NCBI GenBank assembly: GCA_033675265.1
Contig: JAUJYZ010000245.1
Location: 92,001 to 156,000, forward strand
Origin: Actinostola sp. cb2023
Lineage: Eukaryota > Cnidaria > Anthozoa > Actiniaria > Actinostolidae
DNA length: 64,000 bases
Direction of reading: 5' to 3'
Part shown: one piece after another, positions 38,195 through 48,379 of the stretch
Layout of the letters: each line of letters starts with the position of its first letter
Position numbering within the stretch: position 1 is the stretch's first letter
The notes under the pieces: generated by a model
Databases searched by the model: none
Seen by the model: only the letters and a program-made list of their open reading frames with translations
Told to the model about the DNA's origin: nothing
Position numbers and translations under genes: made by a program

Positions 38195-38852
38195 AGGGGT
38201 GGAGTAGGTACTCAATAAAGTTTGATACACGGCGGCTCCGCCCAGAGGTCCAAACACATCAGTTCATTAAACTTAAACATATCCGCTAGCGACAGTGCCA
38301 CCGGTAGGGGGAGGGGTGGAGTAGGTACTCAATAAAGTTTGATACACGGCGGCTCCGCCCAGAGGTCCAAACACATCAGTTCATTAAACTTAAACATATC
38401 CGCTAGCGACAGTGCCACCGGTAGTCTCCCTCGCAGCCGATTTGCGTGACGACACTAAGAACGGCTGCGAAGGAGACTACACTAGTGCCGGGGGCGTTGC
38501 CAAAATGTTGGGCGTTTGGAATCACACTCGTTCCCAGTCGCTTCCGTGGGAGAGCGCGCGGAGCTTGACGGGAAGGAAGAGAAGACAGACATTTCCGGAG
38601 AGAGGAAAACCGGCTGGAGATTATTACCTGCTTTTTGCCGTTGAGAACATTTATTCTCAGCTTTTGTGGTGCGTCCATTGTTTTAAGGAGTTTGTTATTC
38701 TTGAGTTGCTCTAGCACAAGTTTGCCTGGTAACACATGGAAAAGCAATTCTTCTCCAAGTTTGGTGGTGTCTTTCAATAACGCGTCCATCTTGTCTTTGG
38801 GGATGGCTGCAAAGGCCTGGTTACTTGGAATGAAGGCTGTGTATTTCGTGTC
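29980..38852 (-). CDS. Multi-fasciclin (FAS1) domain protein, periostin/TGFBI-like (5' end not found)
   Basis: Six minus-strand exons (38852-38628, 38104-37984, 37134-36989, 35584-35371, 31808-31495, 30609-29980) join in frame and encode 549 residues with four FAS1 domains at about 1-108, 116-230, 240-370 and 380-520. FAS1 domains are cell-adhesion modules of secreted or anchored matrix proteins. Each repeat shows the H1 motif (YTAFIPSNQAF, VTLFAPSDEAFNALP, FTLFAPTNDAFDALP, ITFFAPTNRAF), the central H (FHVLPGKLV, KYHLLDKP, KYHMIDRE, RAHLVNNT) and the H2 end (NGIVHVIDKF, DAIVHVIDKVL, SGVIHVITKVL, NGVVHGINKVI). The first domain lacks its leading helix, so one or more 5' exons, including the signal peptide, are missing; 40,174-40,314 is a weak candidate. 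The 3.5-kb and 1.4-kb introns are packed with nested transposons. The last domain and the basic tail (RRPMRPHGFTDYLDWILRRP) look divergent. Confidence 0.9.
30927..31436. repeat. 61-bp tandem repeat interrupted by an inverted-repeat insertion
   Basis: Units starting AAACACGAAGTTCYGGTATA occur at 30,927, 30,988 and 31,046. The third is split by 31,081-31,310, an insertion with termini GGGGCCCGTTTCTCGAAAGC and complement, after which CCAGGGGTACAACAATACAT resumes. The unbroken neighbour units show the original site. A partial unit in the opposite direction lies at about 31,395-31,432. It sits in a fasciclin-gene intron. Confidence 0.8.
32211..33946. mobile_element. PIF/Harbinger-type transposon, degenerate
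   Basis: The ends are AGGCCTTGTTACACGGTGAA and complement (TTCACCGTGTAACAAGGCCT), flanked by TTA on both sides (32,208-32,210 and 33,947-33,949). A 3-bp TTA/TAA duplication is typical of Harbinger. The subterminal arms are dense in GTTTCACG/CGTGAAAC repeats. A minus-strand frame at 33,062-33,349 ends KRINWVRSWIGRRATRGA, like the N-terminus of HARBI1-type transposases (xxWVRPWxxRRxxxGA); no catalytic domain remains. A further inverted repeat of about 155 bp per arm (33,238-33,392 and 33,455-33,612) and a small palindrome at 33,011-33,060 lie within. Confidence 0.75.
33753..35039. repeat. Identical 200-bp direct repeats flanking the 880-bp element
   Basis: 33,753-33,952 and 34,840-35,039 appear identical base for base at a constant offset of 1,087 bp. 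Both carry the Harbinger right arm, the TTA target copy and the following GTG. The shared host flank means that the whole segment was duplicated, not merely the transposon end. Confidence 0.85.
33955..34833. mobile_element. 880-bp inverted-repeat element, copy 1
   Basis: Termini GGGCGTAAATGGCCCTAAAA and complement of GGGCGCAAATGACCCTAAAA. It is AT-rich with several TGACGTCA-like sites and no coding frame. A diverged copy lies at about 48,380-49,405. The element sits directly beside the Harbinger end and between two identical 200-bp copies of that end. Confidence 0.75.
35585..36686. other. Fasciclin intron, low-complexity
   Basis: 35,625-35,660 carries the TTTATATAGCGC phrase common in dispersed repeats of this window (also near 31,860). 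35,788-35,826 is a short hairpin. 36,120-36,520 is T-rich low-complexity DNA. No additional exon was recognised. Confidence 0.5.
36687..37912. mobile_element. Three small inverted-repeat elements in the fasciclin gene
   Basis: (1) About 36,690-36,893: arms contain GACGCATTTGTACAGG and TTAGCCTCGA with complement. (2) About 37,337-37,485: arms CCCAGTCGCTTCTTCGGAGG, AGGGG repeats and complement. (3) 37,638-37,912: arms start CAGCTATTTCAAAAAAGGTT, TA on both sides, with CATTTCGGGCTTGGTATGCA further in; related to the element at 58,533-58,814. Exon 37,134-36,989 lies between the first two, and its acceptor CCACAG|GTAGCCC coincides with a dispersed motif of the window. Confidence 0.75.
38168..38430. 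repeat. G run and 117-bp direct tandem duplication in fasciclin intron
   Basis: A run of about 27 G is followed by two copies of a 117-bp unit starting GAGGGGTGGAGTAGGTACTC (38,194 and 38,311). 38,422-38,480 is a hairpin (GTAGTCTCCCTCGCAGCC and complement). Confidence 0.85.
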
Positions 38853-39139
38853 CTGTATTAAAAAGTAGTAACAAATGTCAATAAATAATAATAATCCTTG
38901 CAAACCATTGTTTTTCCCTTCAAAATGTGGATCTATATAGTTAGCTCCTTGTGAGCGGGTACAGAAACCTCACAGAAACCTCTTATCTTATCTTAGACTG
39001 AATCAAGCTAGGGGAAGTTAAAGGTCTTAAAGTGCTATAAAGATAACTTTCCCTTAATTTCTATCTGGTTCACTAGTGCTGTGCGTCAGAGAAAGTTTCA
39101 ATACTCGACGATATGCACGGCATCGGAATTGACCTTAAC

Positions 39140-39975
39140 GTGATCCCTACCCCAAGGTAAGGTAACCCCTACCCCAAGGTGATCCCTACCCCAAGGTGAC
39201 CCCTACCCCAAGGTGACCCCTACCCCAAGGTGACCCCTACCCCAAGGTGACCCCTACCCCAAGGTGACCCCTACCCCAAGGTGACCCCTACCCCAAGGTG
39301 ACCCCTACCCCAAGGTGACCCCTACCCCAAGGTGACCCCTACTCCAAGGTGACCCCTACCCCAAGGTGACCCCTACCCAGGTGACCCCTACCCCAAGGTG
39401 ACCCCTACTCCAAGGTAAGGCAACCCCTACCCCAAGGTGACTCCTGCCCCAAGGTAAGGCAACCCCTACCCCAAGATGACCCTATGTACCCCCCAAGGTG
39501 TGACCCCTACCCCAAGGTAAGGTAACCCCTACCCCAAGGTGACCCCTACCCCAAGGTGACCCCTACCCCAAGGTCACACCCAAAACCCCAAGGTGACCCC
39601 TACCCCAAGGTGACCCCTGCCCCAAGGTGACCCCTACTTCCAAGGTGACCCCTACCCTGCAGGTGACCCCTACCCCAAGGTGACCCCTACCCCAAGGTGA
39701 TAAGCCCCAAGGAAGACCCCTACCCCAAGGTACCCCTTCCCTACGGACCCCTACCCCATTTGACCCCTGCCCCGTCGGACCCCTGGAATGGAACCCCAGT
39801 CCCAAGGGGACCCCGAGATTGGAACCTTACCCCAAGGTGACCCCTACCCTAGGGAAAACACAAATAATTTATATCAATATCCCTAGTTGAAGAATACTGA
39901 TACAATTGACCCAAGGTAACCCTCATATAAAGGTGACCCCTACCCCAGGGTGACCCCTACCCCAATACATAAGTG
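39140..39975. repeat. Minisatellite, 17-bp unit (aaggtgacccctacccc)
   Basis: About 45 copies of AAGGTGACCCCTACCCC, decaying towards the right end. It lies upstream of the first recognised fasciclin exon. Confidence 0.95.
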
Positions 39976-40173
39976 TTTTCGTTGTGCATACGTATATGCG
40001 AGAAAACACGTTACGGCTAAACTGTATGTCCAGTGTGAATGACAAACCTACAAAATGAGATCAGATTGATTTGATTTGATTTGACTGATAAGACCTTTAA
40101 TACAAGTTGCGCAGCAACATCGAATTACTTTAGCAAATTACAGACGTCAGAGTAGTACTTAGTACGTGATTAC

Positions 40174-40314
40174 CCGTGTCTCTGTAGTGCTAGAGTAGGC
40201 TGAATCACCTGACGTTTCCAGTTTCTCCTTTAGGTATTTCTTTCTTGCGTTTGGTCGAGCAAATCCTCCAGTACACTCGCCATTCAAATGGGTCCACCAC
40301 GTAGTTAGTCCACC
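40174..40314 (-). CDS. Possible upstream exon of the fasciclin gene
   Basis: A minus-strand open stretch with acceptor ttctag|GGTGG and a phase-compatible donor CACGG|gtaatc would encode 47 residues (GLTTWWTHLNGECTGGFARP...) and join in phase 0 to exon 38,852-38,628. An earlier donor at CGTCAG|gtgatt gives the wrong phase. The peptide is not a recognisable FAS1 segment, so this is a weak call. Confidence 0.25.
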
Positions 40315-40473
40315 CTAGAACAGAGCAAAAATACAACGAAAAAGTCAAAAACCTCGTAGGTGCATTAGCTTGGTCATTGCTGTGGTTGATCAAGATCTCA
40401 ACAACAGAAGACTTTAGGATCACTGATATCTAATAGCACTGTATTACATTACAGACATCGCATAATATATACG

Positions 40474-42632
40474 TCATGCATGGGGTCGCGATAAAAGGCA
40501 AAACAGCGGCGAAAGCGAAGACAAACTTGCGGAAAGAGCGGAAACCGTGCGGAAAGAGAGGAAAAAGGGTAAAAAGGAAACGCAGAAAACAACAGTTGAA
40601 AGTGGTAAAAAGCTGGGCTTCGGCGGAAGTGCTAAAAAGCTGAAACGGCGGAAAGCGGTAAAAAGATGGTTGATGTTCGCGGTAAAAAGCTGCTGTTTCT
40701 TGAAAAGTGGTAAAAAGCTGAAACGGCGATAAATAGCTAAAAAGCATAAACGGCGGAACGGGTTGTAAAAAGCTGAAACCTTTCCATAATCACATTCTCT
40801 GAAATTAATTTCCTTAAATTGTATATGTTTGTAGATCAACAAGACCTTTCAATGAGCGTTCTTGTAGGATCTTTGTGAAAAGCTCAAACCTGTCAAAACT
40901 ACGAGAAGTACTTGAAAATGAATGCAGTAATGTGGGTGAAGAACAAGGACAATGTCAGCTGCGCGCGGAGAGAGCTGACAATGATTTGACAGTTGCGTGA
41001 CCCGAGACTATGTATATACATGTATGTGTCGACTTCATTTGATTCACGCTTTGTTTTCATTTGACCTACCTTTTGACTTTGTAATCAATTGATTTGATTT
41101 TGATGAGTTTGTGTAAAGGCCCCCTCTCTAGCTTCGTTTCCCGAATCTTCCCTTTTGGAATCGAGTTCGGGTTCGAGTACGGTTCGAACGTCCACAAAAC
41201 ACGGACATCTTCTTCAATAAATATAATTTCTCTGACGGTTTGGGACAATCCTGTGACAGTTGAGTGACGAGGGAGACTATTATTCGCAGGCTAGAGTACG
41301 AAAATGATACGTCTTGAGGTTGCATAGGTCAGATGGTTCCGATAACGGCCTGCGCGTTGTTTAAAAAAAAAAATTTTTTAAGCGAGCTTCTAGTCCTTTT
41401 ACCACTTCTAGTCAGTATGAACGATGAACTAGAATCCTGACCTTTTAATAGCTTGAAGATCTACAGCTGCTAAAAAACAAGTAAGTTTCATAATCTAATT
41501 GAGTCCTGATGTCTCCTTTATCTTTTCAAATGTTGCGGAGTAATCTTGAAACTCCGGATACGATTAAATACGTCGCATACTCGTCTTTTTTGAAGCCGAA
41601 CAAAACTACATATCTATATTTCCTACTACTACTACTACCGAAATCCGCTTTTTCTAACTCGGGCGGCCTGCGGCCTCCCGAGTAATAAATTAAACTGCTC
41701 GAACGTGTGATGTCCTACTACTTTGGCTATCTTTTCATGGTCGATAGTAGGGACTGCCTCGAGGACAGCCTATTCATCATATATATTCATACAAACCCCT
41801 AGCGTTACTCTATAAATCGACAGCATCTGCTCAACGTCTGGTTGACTGTCAAAGTCTTCAGTGAGCCCCCTTGTCATGTCAGTAGGTCTCAGTATATTGT
41901 AAAGAAGCGCTTATAGATGAAGTTTCTCCCAGATAATTATCCTCGTAAGGACAGCTATTTTCAGTTAATACATTGGATGAAATTTTACCTCTGGCACCCA
42001 TATTAAGCAAAACAACTCAATTGTTCCCGATGGACGTAGTTCATATTAGAAAGAGGTAGTAAGAGCGTACGGCCGATATATATACACGCGGACATTGTTT
42101 AAAAAAATGTTAGTATCACAAGTAACTCACCTTTTTGCCAAACTAGAACTCGGCCCCAGCTTATAGGTTGTACTGTTTATAGTCTACTGTTCAGTATTTC
42201 AGGACTTTGTCCATTTAGAAAATGCAAAGTATTCGCGACTATCGGCCCTATTCGTTTATATTCGTTATTAATCGTTATTTTCTGCTCAAAGTCTGCAAAA
42301 TCAAATGCTTAATTCATATACATGCAAAATTGTAAGGAAATTAAATTCAGCCGCATCTGAGTATCGAAGAGCGGAGGTCTGTGACACCACTGGAAAGTTA
42401 ATTATGGAAAGGTTTCAGCTTTTTACCACTTTTCCGCCGTTTCAGCTTTTTACCACTTTTCCGTCGTTTCCGCCGTTTCAGCTTTTTTCCATTTTCCGCC
42501 GTTTCAGCTTTTTACCACTTTCCGCACTTTCCGCACTTTCCGCACTTTCCGCTCTTTCAGCCGACTTTCCGATTTCCGATATTAATAGCACTGTTTCAGT
42601 TTCAGTCATTTTATCGCGACCCGTCATGCATG
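40474..42632. mobile_element. 2.16-kb inverted-repeat element with subterminal repeat arrays
   Basis: Termini TCATGCATGGGGTCGCGATA and complement (TTATCGCGACCCGTCATGCA), followed inward on both sides by arrays built of GGTAAAAAGCTGAAACGGCG (left, about 40,580-40,770) and its complement (right, about 42,410-42,560). The interior has no recognisable transposase, so this is a non-autonomous element. A short phrase TAATAGCACTGT occurs directly oriented near both ends. Confidence 0.7.
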
Positions 42633-43199
42633 ATCACAAACGGATCGAGAACAAACTTCGCGGACCCAAAGGTCAAGGCTGGGGTTCAAATTGTTGAGTC
42701 TGATTGGTTCGATTATTTCCCTGAGGATTTGGGACCAAGCTATTAGCATTAGCCGAACAGACTACCCCGATTAGACATTTATATCAAATGAGTCTGTAGA
42801 GGATCTCTATAGGTACAACGGTCACTTAGGGGAGGATATCGGTACAACTGGCCTTTTTGGTTAGGACCTAGTTTTATGTAGCACCAGGATTGCGTGGGCG
42901 GGGCCGAAATCTTTACCTTTTCGTAAATGGCCAACACGCGTCTGCTTCTCAGAATGTCTCGGGAGAATCGTCCCTTTTTCACTATTTTCTTGTTTCCTTT
43001 TTCTCTTGCGTTGGGGGTGGCATGGGAGAAGCGATAACATGCAGTCGTCAATCCTGTACAAGCCACTGAAGCAACAGTCGAGGGTTCGTGCCTCGTACCT
43101 TGATGAAGATGTGTTTCAGTGATTTTTTATCCTTCTTACTCGGAATACCTGTAGCAGTGGGCTGTGGATAATCGTCCCATGGCTGTGTATGCTGTAGGC
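42633..43199. other. Intergenic, no gene seen
   Basis: Unique-looking sequence with a 95-codon minus-strand frame at 42,779-43,066 that shows no domain and no splice context I trust. Nothing else is supported. Confidence 0.4.
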
Positions 43200-43764
43200 G
43201 CGCTAGCTGTATATGCTGTTCGTAGATGGCTTTGTACTACTGTAGATGGCTGTGTATTGCATGCTGTAGATGTAGATGGCCGTATAGATGGCTGTGTATG
43301 CTGTAGATGGCTGTGTATGCTGTAGATGGCTGTGTATGCTGTAGATGGCTGTGTATGCTGTAGATGGCTGTGTATACTGTAGATGGCTGTATAGATGTTG
43401 TAGATGGCTGTGTATGCTGTAGATGGCTGTGTATGCTGTAGATGGCTGTGTATACTGTACGTAGATGGCTGTGTATGCTGTAGATGGCTGTGTATACTGT
43501 AGATGGCTGTGTATGCTGCTGTAGATGGCTGTGTATACTACTGTAGATGGCTGTGTATGCTGTAGATGGCTGTGTATACTGTAGATGGCTGTGTATGCTG
43601 TAGATGGCTGTGTATACTGTAGATAGATGGCTGTAGAGTAGATGGCTGTGTATCCTGTGCTAGATATTACAGTTCGAATATCGTCAATACAGAAGAGAAA
43701 ATCTTCTTGATATATATACATGAATAGAAAGAAAGTCGATCGAAAGTCAGTCGAGCATGTATGC

Positions 43765-43849
<85 letters not shown>

Positions 43850-43860
43850 GCTAGCTCTTT
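43200..43860. repeat. 19-bp minisatellite and (ATT)n microsatellite
   Basis: 43,200-43,655 is about 23 copies of TAGATGGCTGTGTATGCTG. 43,765-43,849 is an uninterrupted (ATT)28 run. The long minus-strand frame through the first is a repeat artefact. Confidence 0.95.
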
Positions 43861-44768
43861 AATACTGAATCACGCAACGAGTGACCAAACACTGTTTTAT
43901 TCACGCTGCAGCGATTTTAAATCTGTTCAACGTGTTAGCACTATTTTCTGAAATAGTCCCTAAAATCTAAGGATGTTTTTCGATTTTACTAGCACTTGCC
44001 GTTTATATCCATTCTGAGCTGGTATATATTGTCGACTATGCAGCCTAAATTCGGTGAGTAATTTTAGAATTCCCCGTCGCTATATCAAGCTCTTAATTTG
44101 TAGCGGCACTCTTTGAAAACGACGAATAATATTCTAGTATTCTAGTATTGTTAAGCAAATAATGTGCAAGTAATTCAGTGAAAAACTACTTCTATATGAC
44201 GATATATTAATAAGTTTTTAGGTTTCACATTTAACTAGGCATATCCAAATACTTTTATTAGCCCAAGTTCACGCTAATAGAGCTTGTATGCCTTCCAGCC
44301 ACTAGCTAGCCTGCCTGGCCAGGCTCTCAATCGAAAGGGTCGGAACTGAAATAGCATCGGAGCCTGGCCACGCAAGCTATCCAGCCACAAGACGACAAAC
44401 CCTTCAGTAAAAAGAGGGTCAAACAAACAATACGACTACATCACAATAATCCGGCCGCCCTGTACTGCATGTTCTCACCAAAAAAACTCAAAAGACAGCA
44501 CTCCCTTCTACACTAGTCTATACTAGCAAGAGACCATAATACTGTTATTATGGTTGACAGAAAAGACAAGTTGCCGACTAAGTTTGATTCAGTTGATAAA
44601 ACAGGAAGTAAAACCGAACACAAGTTGCATGTGACGTGTCTCTAAGAATAGTATTTACTAGTACTACCTTTTTAGATGGTAAACACTTGGTCATGCCCTA
44701 GTACGCGTATCCTCCCATCACTTTGACATGTCTTTGACAATTTATAAATAACGTATCAGTCAAAATCT

Positions 44769-44775
44769 TATAAAA
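44769..44775 (+). promoter_or_regulatory. TATA box of the macin gene
   Basis: TATAAAA lies 132 bp upstream of the start codon. A TCAGTAC initiator-like site at about 44,803-44,809 lies a plausible distance downstream. A second TATAAATA is near 44,741. 43,861-44,760 is otherwise gene-free. Confidence 0.55.
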
Positions 44776-44900
44776 AGACAACCCTGATCATCTGGACCGG
44801 CATCAGTACTCGCTGTATACTTCAAAGCATCTTGATATACTAAATATATCTGTCTTAGCATCGTTTTATAAAGCAAGCACTTACCAAAAGAGACACAATC

Positions 44901-45227
44901 ATGAAGTATTTTGGAAAGGCAGTTATCTTGTTGGTCCTGACGATATTCGTGTTTGAGGTCCAGGCCGACTGCTATGGTGACTGGAGCAGATGCTCAAGAT
45001 GGTCTCACGGTTTCGGCAAAGAAAAACCTGGTCAGTCGGGTCTATGGCTGAAATGTGACCCTCACTGCAGACTTAACCTGGGGAAAAGCGGAGGAGTGTG
45101 CCGTCTTGTTCCTAACACCTGCTGGTGGATGCCAGATCATGTAATGGTCTACCAATGCCAATGCTACATCGGTAGTAAACCAACGGTGGCACCAACACAA
45201 TCATCTAATTCATCTTCCCCTACTTAA
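44901..45227 (+). CDS. Macin-family antimicrobial peptide precursor (hydramacin-like)
   Basis: This is a single-exon gene for 108 residues. Residues 1-22 are a clear signal peptide ending in VQA, followed by DCYGDWSRC. The mature part has eight cysteines (24, 31, 52, 56, 67, 74, 86, 88) with the macin pattern: C-x6-C near the N-terminus with DWSRC, a Gly-rich loop with LWLKC, CRL, and a final CQC. Macins (hydramacin, neuromacin, theromacin) are secreted cationic peptides of invertebrate innate immunity that kill or aggregate bacteria. Unlike the short family members, it has a Ser/Thr/Pro-rich tail (TVAPTQSSNSSSPT), possibly O-glycosylated. A TATA box lies upstream and AATAAA at 45,493. A 97%-identical truncated copy lies inside a transposon at 47.1-47.4 kb. 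The identification rests on cysteine spacing and the DWSRC motif. Confidence 0.85.
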   Translation: MKYFGKAVILLVLTIFVFEVQADCYGDWSRCSRWSHGFGKEKPGQSGLWLKCDPHCRLNLGKSGGVCRLVPNTCWWMPDHVMVYQCQCYIGSKPTVAPTQSSNSSSPT

Positions 45228-45492
45228 ACGTAACGCCCACCGATTGCAAGCACACCTTTGGTAAAAAGAGAGCCGGAAAAACATCGTGAGATTCCAAACA
45301 GTTGCTGGTAGATGCGTCAAAGTATAAAAAGACTTGCGATTTATAGTAGCTGAGCTCAGTGCCGACAACGGTCACTGCGGGATAAGATAGACACTGAACT
45401 AATTTATAAGATGAATGGAGAACTAGTAGACTGAATTAGGGACAAACACTGTAAGAAATTAATGCGGCTTGCAAAGATGTATATATATATAA

Positions 45493-45498
45493 AATAAA
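45493..45498 (+). terminator. Polyadenylation signal AATAAA of the macin gene
   Basis: AATAAA lies 266 bp after the macin stop codon, just before an AAT microsatellite. Confidence 0.45.
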
Positions 45499-47034
45499 AT
45501 ATAATTATAATAATAATAATAATTTATTTCTTAAAAACGCATACACAATGTCTCTATGTTTTTTATAATAATAATAATAATAATAACTGTTTATTTAAGT
45601 GTCCAATTTCAGCTCACTAGTTCGTTTTCTTAAATGACGTTAATTGTTGTCAAACTTATATTTCCTTATACAATAAAAATCGCGCCCATTTATCACTAGA
45701 CTGCAATGATTATTGATATGGTTTGGCAAGTCGATCAGTAGCTCTCCTGATATGCCGAAGAGCGCTCATCGATCCGGGGCGCTCATCTTTCTAGCCGACG
45801 TTCTGGAACTTTCTACATCATCGAAGACGGGTTCGGTAACTGGCGACGACGTAAACATTTCAAACTCTCCACTGCGCATGGAAAGTGTTTGCGAAAATCT
45901 CCGTTTTCGCTCACTTTCAACGTTTCGATATATATATATATAATATGTGGACGAAAAGCCTCGCAAAAAAAAGCTTAATTACAAACAAAACTGAACGAGT
46001 ACTCTGAAGTAAACTATCCGACATTTCGTTTCTGGTCGAACAAGCAAAAGCTATATTAAAATTATAGTTGGGGGTCAACAAGTTAAGGAACAATGTTTCA
46101 TTATGATTTGTACAAGTATTCTATTTTAAAACTAATGGAATCGAAGATGGCTCTCCGTGCTTCTATTTAATTAATAAACAAATTTCCGTGGTTTACTAGC
46201 GAAATAGACCATGCGGGATGTTAATTGGGAGGCACGAGAAAAGTTTGAAAATGATCACGAGCCGGAAGAGATTAGTTTCAAAACTTTTGTCACAACAACA
46301 ACATCCAACAACATAACACTTAAAACAAACGTTTCCTCGACTTTGGTGTTGAAAACATTGCGATATACCGAAACTATGGATTTTTGATAAAAAAGAATAA
46401 GAATGGTGAAAAAATGGCAAGAAATTTGAGGAATAAAATTTTTTAGTTAGTGCGTACGTACTTAGGCCATCATCACACCATCGAGCGCGCGCTCGGCTGG
46501 GTTTGTTTTCTTCAGAATTTTAGTATTTTAATTCAGCTAGTGAAAACTCCAGCTAGAATTTTTGGCTTAAATTTGGTTCGAAAATCCTAGTTGTTGTAAA
46601 AAACGAATCGCATGCAGTTTTCCATTGTCTGTACGTACTCGTATTTATTTATTTACCAGATAAGTCTTCACTCTTTATATGTGAAAGCGCATTTGGGCAA
46701 TTATTCTGGAGAGTGCGCTATAGAAATGATAATAGTAATAAAGTATTATTATTATTACTCTTTATAGTAGAGTATTACAGACTGCATTAATTTTAACAAA
46801 TTGCAGATGGTTTCGAGTTGTCTGTACTCTTATTGACACACACTTGACGTCATAAAAATGTTCAAAGTGAAATCAGATCACTCGCGCAGAAGTTTACAGA
46901 CTGCATTAATAATAATATTGATGATATATGACGTCAAAAAGAGTTTTGAACATTTTTTGACGTCATCTACTGATGAATGAGTAGAAAACTGCATGTGATT
47001 TGCTAAATGACGGCTAACTAGCAAACGATATCGA
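45499..47034. other. Intergenic, no gene seen
   Basis: AAT microsatellites lie at 45,507-45,525 and 45,566-45,585, and TATA repeats at about 45,930. Phrases around 46,612-46,632 and 46,983-46,996 (GCATGCAGTTTTC and complement) and two GACTGCATTAAT copies suggest an old inverted-repeat insertion. The frame at 45,713-45,943 has no domain. Confidence 0.45.
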
Positions 47035-47042
47035 CAACAAAG

Positions 47043-47676
47043 TCAAGGGGGAGGGGGAGGGGGGGGGGGGGTTACTCAGGGGTATCAGTGACGGGGAGGT
47101 GCAAAGTCCTTTTTTGGGTTTGAAATTTGCGGCTTGGGACCTTTTTAGCAATCCGTGGGCGTTACGTTTAATTAGGGCAAGATGAATTAGATGATTGTGT
47201 TGGTGCCTCCGTTGGTTTACTACCGATGTAGCATTGGCATTGGTAGACCATTTTACATGATCTGGCATCCACCAGCAGGTGTTAGGAACAAGACGGCACA
47301 CTCCTCCGCTTTTCCCCAGGTTAATTCTGCAGTGAGGGTCACATTTCAGCCATAGACCCGACTGACCAGGTTTTTCTTTGCCGAGATCGTAAGACCATTT
47401 TGAGCATCTGCTCCAGTCCTCAAAGCAGAAAATTTAGCAATTTTCTAGTGGACTTTTTTGATATAAAGATTCTGGCAAGGACTTTTTTGGGGTTGATAAA
47501 AATGATATCCTACCGTTCTCGATTTTATGTGGACTTTTTGGGGGGTTACGTTCTGGGCCGTTGGACTTTTTTTGGGTCTTGTTTTTGCGTAATGGACTTT
47601 TTTGGGGGTTAAAAAGTTTGGCCTCATTCGCACCTCCCCGTCACTGATACCCCTGAGTACCCCCCTCCCCCCTGGG
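47043..47676. mobile_element. Inverted-repeat transposon with 8-bp target duplication carrying a macin fragment
   Basis: The ends contain ACTCAGGGGTATCAGTGACG...GAGGTGC and its complement and match the 282-bp element at 22,540. CAACAAAG directly flanks both ends (47,035-47,042 and 47,677-47,684), an exact 8-bp target duplication as in hAT-like elements. Compared with the 22.5-kb copy it is about 350 bp longer, mostly because of a 271-bp insert of macin sequence. Confidence 0.9.
47148..47418 (-). pseudogene. Macin gene fragment inside a transposon
   Basis: On the minus strand this matches the macin gene from 44,979 to 45,247, that is from codon 27 through the stop and 20 bp of 3' flank. I count nine substitutions over 269 bp and one 2-bp insertion. 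It lacks the promoter, the start and the signal peptide, and the insertion after codon HV shifts the frame, so it cannot make a macin. The source must be this gene or a very recent paralogue. Confidence 0.9.
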
Positions 47677-47794
47677 CAACAAAGAATACTGTTAGTTCCC
47701 TAATGTGGTTACTAATCTTGTCGTTTATACCGATGAAGTAGCATCTAAAAAAATGTAAAATCAGTATTTGGATTTGCCATAACTATGAACAATA

Positions 47795-48366
<572 letters not shown>

Positions 48367-48379
48367 AAACTAATACGCT

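Noticed and set aside
42779..43066. 95-codon minus-strand frame as an upstream fasciclin exon
   Set aside because: No FAS1, EMI or signal-peptide features and no phase-compatible donor was found.
43203..43721. 172-codon frame of YTAIYSIHSHLQ repeats
   Set aside because: It is a translation of the 19-bp minisatellite, with no start context or splice signals.
45713..45966. Frames on both strands downstream of macin
   Set aside because: Overlapping open frames of similar length with no domain, no conserved motif and no splice context.
47014..47301. Second functional macin gene
   Set aside because: It lacks the start and signal peptide, is frameshifted by 2 bp, and sits inside a transposon.
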